From NCBI RefSeq assembly GCF_014212135.1, contig NZ_JACJVQ010000024.1:248001-312000 (forward strand): 64,000 nt of DNA. Reading direction: 5' to 3'. The position numbers were made by a program, and so were the translations under genes. Positions 58,311 to 64,000 of this stretch are shown in pieces. This DNA is from Cohnella thailandensis. Lineage in GTDB: Bacteria; Bacillota; Bacilli; Paenibacillales; Paenibacillaceae. Numbering within the stretch: the first letter of the stretch is position 1; every line of letters starts with the position of its first letter. The notes beneath the pieces were generated by a model, which worked only from the letters and a program-made list of their open reading frames with translations, made no database searches and was not told the origin of the DNA.

Positions 58311-59870
58311 ATGTCTCTTAAGCCGTCCCCGGAGAAAGATTACATTCTCGCGATCGACCAGAGCACGTCGGGCACGAAGGCGCTGCTGGTCGACCGTTCC
58401 GGCGAGGTCGCGGCCCGCTGCTCGCTCGAGCATAAGCAATTCTATCCTCGGCCGGGCTGGGTGGAGCACGACGCGCTCGAGATTTACGGGAACGTGCGGC
58501 GCGCCGCGCGGGCGGCGTTGGAGTCGGCCGGCGTCGGTCCGGAGCGGCTCGCCGCGCTGACCGTCACGAACCAGCGGGAGACGGCGGTACTGTGGGACCG
58601 GACGACCGGGCTGCCCGTTCACCGCGCGATCGTCTGGCAGTGCCAGCGCACGGCGGAGCGTTGCGCGGAGCTGCGCGAGGCGGGATGGGAGAGCGCGGTC
58701 CGGGAGAAAACCGGGCTGCTGCTCGATCCGTACTTCTCCGCGGCGAAGTGGAGCTGGATGCTGGAGAACGTCCCGAACGCGAAGCGCAAGCTGGCGGCGG
58801 GAGAGCTGCTGGCGGGCACGGTCGACAGCTGGCTCATCTGGAAGCTGACCGGCGGGCGCGTTCACGCGACGGATTATACGAACGCGAGCCGCACGTCATT
58901 GTATAATATCCATACGCTCGAGTGGGACGAGGAGCTGTGCGCGCTGTTCGGCGTTCCGGACTCCGTCTTGCCCGAGGTGAAGTTCTCCGACGAGCTATTC
59001 GGCCATGCGGAGGATCCCGAGCTGTTCGGGGATGCGCGGGTGCCGATCTCCGGCGTCATCGGCGATTCGCAGGCCGCGCTGTTCGGCAACGGCTGCCTGA
59101 AGCCGGGCACGGCGAAGGCGACCTACGGCACGGGCACTTCCGTGCTCATGAACGTGGGCGAACGGCCCGCCCCGGCCGGAAGCGGCCTCGTTCAGGCGAT
59201 CGCCTGGGGCCGCGGCGGCAAGATCACCTATGCGCTGGAGGCGGTCATCCGCACGTCGGGCGACAGCATCAAGTGGGTTCGCGACAACCTCGGCCTGTTC
59301 GCCGACATGGACGAGATGCAGAAGCTATTGGACATGGCGCCGGAAAATGAAGGCGTTTACCTCGTGCCGGCGTTCGTCGGGCTCGGGGCCCCTTACTGGC
59401 AGCCGGACGCCCGCGCGGCGCTCGTCGGCATGAACCGCGGCACGGGGCGCGCCCAAGTCGTTCGCGCCGCGATAGAGAGCATCGCCTACCAGGTGCGCGA
59501 CGCGGTCGAGCTGCTGGAAGGGGAGTCCGGCATTCCGCTGAAGGAATTGCGGGCGGACGGGGGCGCGTCGGCGAACGCCGTCCTGATGCAGTTCCAGGCC
59601 GATATGCTGGGCCGCGCCGTATTCAAATCGGACGTGGCGGAGCTGTCCGCGATGGGCTCGGTCTATCTCGGCGGCCTCGGAGCCGGCTTCTGGAGCTCGC
59701 TGGAGGAAGCGTTCGCAGGGGCGAACGCGGGCGAGAGCGGAAGCGCGGACGCAAGGCGGGGTCATCTGTACGAGCCCGCCATGGCGCCGGACAAGGCGGA
59801 AAGGCAATACGCGGGCTGGAAGCGGGCGGTCGCTTCCGTGATCGGAGCGCCGGAGAACCGGCTTGCCTAG
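58311..59870 (+). CDS. FGGY-family carbohydrate kinase, glycerol-kinase-like
   Basis: 519 residues. ATP-site DQSTSGTKALLVDRSG near residue 13. Further matches to glycerol kinases are TVTNQRETAVLWDRTTGLPVHRAIVWQCQRT, LLLDPYFSAAKWSWMLENV, GTVDSWLIWKLTGG, TDYTNASRTSLYNIHTLEWD, the catalytic-base region GVIGDSQAALFGNGC near residue 246, and ELRADGGASANAVLMQFQADML near 405. The kinase that phosphorylates apulose (AplK) is also FGGY. In this operon it should phosphorylate the ketose made by the isomerase before transketolase cleavage. AAGGGGAGGC precedes the ATG; the gap to the previous gene is 14 bases. It could instead be a true glycerol or dihydroxyacetone kinase. Confidence 0.9.
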   Translation: MSLKPSPEKDYILAIDQSTSGTKALLVDRSGEVAARCSLEHKQFYPRPGWVEHDALEIYGNVRRAARAALESAGVGPERLAALTVTNQRETAVLWDRTTGLPVHRAIVWQCQRTAERCAELREAGWESAVREKTGLLLDPYFSAAKWSWMLENVPNAKRKLAAGELLAGTVDSWLIWKLTGGRVHATDYTNASRTSLYNIHTLEWDEELCALFGVPDSVLPEVKFSDELFGHAEDPELFGDARVPISGVIGDSQAALFGNGCLKPGTAKATYGTGTSVLMNVGERPAPAGSGLVQAIAWGRGGKITYALEAVIRTSGDSIKWVRDNLGLFADMDEMQKLLDMAPENEGVYLVPAFVGLGAPYWQPDARAALVGMNRGTGRAQVVRAAIESIAYQVRDAVELLEGESGIPLKELRADGGASANAVLMQFQADMLGRAVFKSDVAELSAMGSVYLGGLGAGFWSSLEEAFAGANAGESGSADARRGHLYEPAMAPDKAERQYAGWKRAVASVIGAPENRLA

Positions 59871-59900
59871 ACCATAACGAGCTAATAAGGAGAGGATCTC

Positions 59901-61640
59901 ATGGCATTCCGCGAGACGGACAAGTTTGGCCACGTGTTAAAAAATCCGGAATCGAGGGCGATCCTGTTCAAGAACGATCCCTCCCTCGCGTCTTCCGACT
60001 ATCTGCTTCAATTCCGCAAGCTGGGGACGTTCGGCTCCTATCTGGAGGCTCTGCCTTCGGAAGAAGCGAAGGAGGCGCTGCTTCGGGAGCTGGAGCCTCT
60101 CCATCCGCTCGGGGAGCCGGAGGAGAAGGCGCCTTCCGCGGACTATGAGGACGCGTCGGTCGCCCGAGGCTCGGCGGCGGCCCGATCTCCCGGGGAAGTC
60201 GAGCGATGGGGGATGTTTCAGCTCTCGCTGGAAGGGCCTAGCCACGGCAATCCGTTCGTCGACGTCGGCCTGAGCGCCGACTTCTCCGACGGAGAACGGA
60301 CGCTGCGCGCGCTCGGCTTCTACGACGGGGAAGGGCGCTACCTCGTCCGGTTCATGCCGGACCGGGAAGGGGAGTGGACGTTCCGGACGAGCAGCAACGC
60401 GCGCTCGCTGGACGGCATCGAAGGCCGGTTCGCGGTAACGGCTCCGGCCGAGGGCAATCACGGTCCGGTTCGGGTGAAGAACACGTTCCATTTCGCCTAC
60501 GAAGACGGAACGCCTTATTACCCGGTCGGAACGACCTGCTACGTATGGACTCACCAGGGGAACGAGCTCGAAGAGCAGACGCTCAGGACTCTCGCCAAGG
60601 CTCCTTTTAACAAAATGCGCATGTGCGTTTTTCCGAAGGCCTACCTGTACAACGAGAACGAGCCCGAGCTTTATCCGTACGAGGGCTCGCGGGAGCAAGG
60701 CTGGGACTATTCGCGCTTCAACCCGGCGTTCTTCCGCCATCTGGAGAACCGGATCGCGCAGCTGGGCGAGCTCGGCATCGAGGCCGACCTGATCCTGTTC
60801 CACGCGTACGACCGCTGGGGCTTCTCGGAGATGGGCAAGGTCGCGGACGACCGCTACCTGCGCTACGTGACCGCCCGCTTGTCCGCGTTCCGCCATATTT
60901 GGTGGTCGCTGGCGAACGAATACGACCTGATGTGGGAGAAGGAGACGGACGACTGGGAGCGCTTCGCGGGCATCGTGACGGGGAACGACCCGCACGGCCA
61001 TTTGATCTCGATCCACAATTGCAATCCGTTCTACGACTATAGCCGGCCGTGGGTCACCCACTGCAGCATCCAGCGCCAGGACGTTTACCGGACGGCGGAG
61101 TATACCGACGAGTGGCGCGCCAAGTGGAACAAGCCGGTCGTCATCGACGAGTGCGCGTACGAAGGCAACGTGGAGACGGGCTGGGGCAACATCAGCGGCC
61201 AAGAGATGACGAGGCGCTTCTGGGAAGGAGCCGTTCGCGGAGGCTATGTCGGCCACGGCGAAACGTATCTTCACCCGCAGGATATTTTGTGGTGGGCGAA
61301 GGGCGGCGAGCTCCACGGCACGAGCCCCGACCGGATCGCGTTCCTGCGCCGGATTCTCGAGGAGGGGCCGGAGGGCGGCATCAACCCGCTGAAGAAGACG
61401 CAGATGGATTGGGACGTGCCGATCGGCGGCGTTCCCGGCGAATACCTGCTGTACTACTTCGGCTTCAACCGCCCGTCGTTCCGCGTGTTCCATCTGGAGC
61501 CGGGGACCCGCTACACGGCGGACGTCATCGATACGTGGAACATGACGATCGAGCGGCTGGAGGGCACGTACGAAGGAACGTTCCGGATCGAGCTGACGGG
61601 CCGGGAGTATATGGCCGTGAGGTTCATGAAGGCTCAATGA
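59901..61640 (+). CDS. GH140-like (apiosidase-family, DUF5060/DUF4038) glycoside hydrolase
   Basis: 579 residues. A helical N-terminal segment contains YLLQFRKLGTFGSYLEALPSEEAKEALL. A DUF5060-type beta domain covers about 105-185 (VERWGMFQLSLEGPSHGNPFVDVGLSADF ... YLVRFMPDREGEWTFRTSSN). A TIM-barrel of the DUF4038/apiosidase type follows (FHFAYEDGTPYYPVGTTCYVWTHQGNELEEQTL; ILFHAYDRWGFSEMG; HIWWSLANEYDLMWEKETDDW; KPVVIDECAYEGNVETGWG), where EYD and DECAYEG supply acidic catalytic candidates. A C-terminal DUF5605-like beta domain ends it. GH140 enzymes release apiose from pectin side chains. No signal peptide is present, so it acts on imported oligosaccharides or glycosides. ATG 59901 has AAGGAGAGG. 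Confidence 0.82.
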   Translation: MAFRETDKFGHVLKNPESRAILFKNDPSLASSDYLLQFRKLGTFGSYLEALPSEEAKEALLRELEPLHPLGEPEEKAPSADYEDASVARGSAAARSPGEVERWGMFQLSLEGPSHGNPFVDVGLSADFSDGERTLRALGFYDGEGRYLVRFMPDREGEWTFRTSSNARSLDGIEGRFAVTAPAEGNHGPVRVKNTFHFAYEDGTPYYPVGTTCYVWTHQGNELEEQTLRTLAKAPFNKMRMCVFPKAYLYNENEPELYPYEGSREQGWDYSRFNPAFFRHLENRIAQLGELGIEADLILFHAYDRWGFSEMGKVADDRYLRYVTARLSAFRHIWWSLANEYDLMWEKETDDWERFAGIVTGNDPHGHLISIHNCNPFYDYSRPWVTHCSIQRQDVYRTAEYTDEWRAKWNKPVVIDECAYEGNVETGWGNISGQEMTRRFWEGAVRGGYVGHGETYLHPQDILWWAKGGELHGTSPDRIAFLRRILEEGPEGGINPLKKTQMDWDVPIGGVPGEYLLYYFGFNRPSFRVFHLEPGTRYTADVIDTWNMTIERLEGTYEGTFRIELTGREYMAVRFMKAQ

Positions 61641-61740
61641 TGACTCGATAATGACCTGATGAAGGTGGGCGATCCCGTTTGCCGGCTTTTTGTGGCAGGG
61701 GGTCGCCTATCCGGGCAGGACTCTTCCTTGGCTTTGCCGC

Positions 61741-61920
61741 AATAAGCATGAAATTTCATGCTTATTCTGGCGCTATCGCCCGAGTTGCGGCATTAAACAT
61801 GGAAAATCATGTTTAATCCGTTCTTATCGCCCATTTTGCCGCAATAAGCATGAAAAAGCATGTTTATTTCGTCGAACTCGCCAATATCGCCGCAATAAGC
61901 TTGAAATATCATGTTTAATC
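61741..61920. repeat. Array of four hairpins, 51-bp period
   Basis: Stem units begin at 61741, 61792, 61843 and 61893: AATAAGCATG-AAATTT-CATGCTTATT, ATTAAACATG-GAAAAT-CATGTTTAAT, AATAAGCATG-AAAAAG-CATGTTTATT and AATAAGCTTG-AAATAT-CATGTTTAAT. The third and fourth have compensatory or tolerated mismatches. Spacers contain TATCGCC and TTGCCGC. Confidence 0.9.
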
Positions 61921-61980
61921 CTTGATACACACGGTATTTAGCCTACGATCACGCACATAAGTTACTACGCCCCTACTCCC

Positions 61981-62296
61981 TCTCCGCAACTCCGCAACTC
62001 TGTAACTTCGCAACTCTGCAACTCTGCAACTCCGCAACTCTGCAACTCTGCAACTCCGCAACTCCGCAACTCTGCAACTCTGCAACTACTCTGTAACTCC
62101 GTAACCTCAATAACCTCAATAACCTCAATAACCTCAATAACCTCAATAACCTCAATAACCTCAATAACCTCAATAACCTCAGCAACTTCCGTAACTCAGC
62201 AACCTCAGCAACCTCAGCAACCTCAGCAACCTCAGCAACCTCAGCAACCTCAGCAACCTCCGTAACTCAGCAACCTCTGTAACCTCTGTAACCTCC
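61981..62296. repeat. Short-unit tandem repeat tract (8-bp then 9-bp units)
   Basis: About fourteen units of AACTCYGC run from 61984 to 62100. Eight exact units of AACCTCAAT follow from 62103 to 62174, then mainly AACCTCAGC to about 62270 and AACCTCTGT to 62296. The unit drifts in steps along the tract. Non-coding; reverse-strand frames of Leu-Arg repeats are artefacts. The stretch 61641-62509 contains no gene. Confidence 0.92.
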
Positions 62297-62509
62297 ATGC
62301 CCGTGCCCCTCTCGCACCCTACGGAACCTCATACCTTCCGCAGCTGTCTTGACCGCCTCTTCTCATAAAGTCGGATTTGCTAAACCCTAAAGTCGTCAAA
62401 TCGAAAGCCCGTCCCGCGGGTTCGCCTTTACAATAAAAGCAGCAGAGAGCAAGCGATTGACCTGCCTGGAACCGCACTTCCATATCCTACGCTGGAGAGG
62501 AGCAAGAAG

Positions 62510-63652
62510 ATGGACGCTAGGTACCCGGAATGGCTGGAGGCGTTGGAGAGGAAAACCCGAAGCGAGCAGAGGGACGGCTATACGTTCGTGACGAAGCCGA
62601 TTCCCGAGGACGAAGCGGACGCGCCCGGACGGATGGATCCGCGGGTGTATGCGGTGCAGAAGAAGCTGTTCGACGAGATGCCGCAAGGCTTCTCCCTGCC
62701 GCTCGACCCAAGCGATCCGATCGCCTTCGCGAAGACGATGAGGGCGCTCATGGGTTGGGACAACGAAGACGTAACCGGAGGAGCGGTGTCGGCCGTCGGC
62801 CGGACGATCGAAGGGAGCGGCGGCCCGATTCCGGTGAGGATTTATACTCCGCCGGGGGAGCGGCTCCGGCGCGCTATCGTGTTCTTCCACGGGGGCGGCT
62901 TTATCGGCGGCACGCTGAGGACGGTGGAGAACCCGTGCAAGTGCCTGGCGCTGCGCGCGGACGCCGTCGTCGTCTCCGTCGATTACCGGCTCGCGCCCGA
63001 GCACCCGTTCCCGGCGGGCGTAGACGATTGCTGGGACGCCGTCCGCTGGGTCAGCGAGCACGCGGGCGAGCTCGGCGTTCGGCCCGGTCCGCTGGCGGTC
63101 GCCGGGGACAGCGCGGGAGGCAATCTCGCCGCCGTATGCGCGCTGAGGGACCGGGACGAAAGAACCGGGCGGATCGGCTATCAGGCGCTGATTTACCCGA
63201 CCGTGAACATGGGGGCGCTTCCGACCGAGGAAGGCGGCGAATGGAAGCTGGACGCGTACGAGATCTCCGACGAGCATCGCGACGTTATCATTCCCGATCT
63301 TCTGGCGATGAAGGGAGACGGCACGAATCCGCTGCTCCGGCTGTATCTTCAGGACAACGCCGAACCCGATCACCCTTACGCAGCGCCTCTTCACGCGGAT
63401 TTGTCCGGGCTGCCGGAGACGCTCATCGCGACCGCGGAATACGATTACCTCCGGCTTGAGGACGAGGCATACGCCCGCAAGCTGGCCAAGGCGGGAGTCG
63501 CCACGACTCTTATTCAATACAACGGAACGAGCCACGGCTTCATGGACAAGTCCGGGCTGTTCCCGCAGGTGGAAGACGTCATGAAGGAGATCGCGGCGGG
63601 CTTCCGCCGGGCGATGAACCGTTTGGAGGAAAAGGAGCGAGCAACCGAATGA
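62510..63652 (+). CDS. HSL-family alpha/beta-hydrolase (esterase/deacetylase)
   Basis: 380 residues. Oxyanion motif AIVFFHGGGFIGGT near residue 123, nucleophile elbow VAGDSAGGNLAA with the serine near 201, acid in TAEYDYLR near 310 and catalytic histidine in GTSHGFMD near 341: a complete HSL (class IV) esterase. A helical cap of about 100 residues precedes the core. No signal peptide is seen. It probably removes acetyl or other ester groups from imported plant glycosides, given the coupled GH3 gene, which starts at its stop codon with a four-base overlap. GAGAGGAGC precedes the ATG. Confidence 0.9.
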   Translation: MDARYPEWLEALERKTRSEQRDGYTFVTKPIPEDEADAPGRMDPRVYAVQKKLFDEMPQGFSLPLDPSDPIAFAKTMRALMGWDNEDVTGGAVSAVGRTIEGSGGPIPVRIYTPPGERLRRAIVFFHGGGFIGGTLRTVENPCKCLALRADAVVVSVDYRLAPEHPFPAGVDDCWDAVRWVSEHAGELGVRPGPLAVAGDSAGGNLAAVCALRDRDERTGRIGYQALIYPTVNMGALPTEEGGEWKLDAYEISDEHRDVIIPDLLAMKGDGTNPLLRLYLQDNAEPDHPYAAPLHADLSGLPETLIATAEYDYLRLEDEAYARKLAKAGVATTLIQYNGTSHGFMDKSGLFPQVEDVMKEIAAGFRRAMNRLEEKERATE

Positions 63653-64000
63653 GCGAACATACGGAAATGAAGTCGAAAACGACCCCGTCGGTCCGGTACG
63701 CGGCCAACGAGAACGGACCGACGCTGGGCTATTCCGCGGAGTCCGGCGTCACGATCCTGGAGGTGGACGGCCTTCGCTTCAAGGATATGAGCAAGGACGG
63801 CCGACTTCATCCTTACGAGGATTGGAGGCTTCCCCCGAAGGAGCGGGCGAAGGATCTCGCTTCCCGAATGAGCGTCGAGCAGATCGCGGGGCTGATGCTG
63901 TACAGCCCTCATCAGGCGGTTCCCGCGACGTTCGGCTTTTTCCCGGCGACATACGGAGGCAAGCCGTACGAGGAGAGCGGGGCGGACGCATCGGATCTGA
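63649..64000 (+). CDS. Glycoside hydrolase family 3 (beta-glucosidase-like), 3' end outside window
   Basis: 117 codons are visible and the frame remains open at the window edge. KDMSKDGRLHPYEDWRLPPKERAKDLASRMSVEQIAGLMLYSPHQ is the usual N-terminal region of GH3 enzymes (the D-L-x-x-R-M-S-x-E-x-x-A pattern). The catalytic aspartate lies beyond the edge, so activity cannot be assessed. ATG 63649 overlaps the esterase stop (ATGA), and AAAAGGAGCGAG is the ribosome binding site. No signal peptide is present, so it is cytoplasmic, like the GH140-like enzyme upstream. Confidence 0.85.
   Translation, partial: MSEHTEMKSKTTPSVRYAANENGPTLGYSAESGVTILEVDGLRFKDMSKDGRLHPYEDWRLPPKERAKDLASRMSVEQIAGLMLYSPHQAVPATFGFFPATYGGKPYEESGADASDL

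Noticed and set aside
61741..61920. CRISPR array or terminator cluster
   Set aside because: Spacer sequences are related between units and no U-runs follow the stems, so neither description fits.
61973..62185. Leu-Arg repeat peptide on the minus strand
   Set aside because: Product of the 8/9-bp tandem repeat tract.

Overview
The window looks like a chromosomal segment of a Gram-positive, GC-rich member of the Paenibacillaceae (Cohnella/Paenibacillus type). Reasons: a C-terminal triple S-layer-homology protein, copper-amine-oxidase-N and YkwD/CAP secreted proteins, a CcpN-type regulator next to an SR1P-like peptide, a YdjO-like cold protein after a csp gene, strong AGGAGG ribosome binding sites, and many GTG/TTG starts. 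I see no rRNA, tRNA, CRISPR array, prophage or transposase.

Layout. 1-2.3 kb: 3' part of a repetitive SLH surface protein. 2.7-6.8 kb: two sugar ABC permeases and a secondary FAD oxidoreductase. 7.0-8.2 kb: divergent quinone-reductase/HxlR pair. 8.3-10.3 kb: a secreted DUF3298-type protein and two small hypotheticals. 10.4-18.7 kb: one long operon for uptake and breakdown of an amide- or thioether-type substrate (NtaA-type monooxygenase, oligopeptide-type ABC transporter with fused ATPases, M20 deacylase). 19.2-20.3 kb: SR1P-like peptide and CcpN regulator behind a promoter carrying a CcpN box. 20.4-22.3 kb: DrrAB-like exporter. 22.3-25.6 kb (minus): YtrA-type GntR regulator with its ABC transporter. 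26.7-34.8 kb: LysR regulator divergent from zwf-tkt-tal-pgi-gnd, a nearly complete pentose phosphate pathway operon; the missing lactonase step is supplied by a pgl-like gene at 43.4-44.5 kb. 34.9-37.3 kb (minus): MFS/ArsR pair that looks lower in GC, and an SDR. 37.5-39.0 kb: two convergent CAP-domain lipoproteins. 39.3-46.0 kb: a 7TM histidine kinase, small conserved proteins, csp/ydjO, a protein built from a duplicated HTH-like module, and an eroded histidine-kinase ATPase. 46.7-52.9 kb: cytochrome bd operon cydA-cydB-cydDC (the last a fusion) behind an FNR-like box. 53.0-64.0 kb: LacI regulator divergent from a sugar operon (fucose-isomerase-like enzyme, split transketolase, FGGY kinase, GH140-like apiosidase-family hydrolase), then an HSL-type esterase and the start of a GH3 glycosidase.

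The most interesting items are the 53.6-64 kb locus, which reads like a cytoplasmic route for release and catabolism of the branched pentose apiose; the SR1P-CcpN module with a sequence-exact CcpN box; and a set of intergenic repeat arrays with 51-52 bp periodicity whose units each carry a short dyad, plus two copies of a 195-bp MITE-like element. All functional calls come from reading the sequence without database searches.
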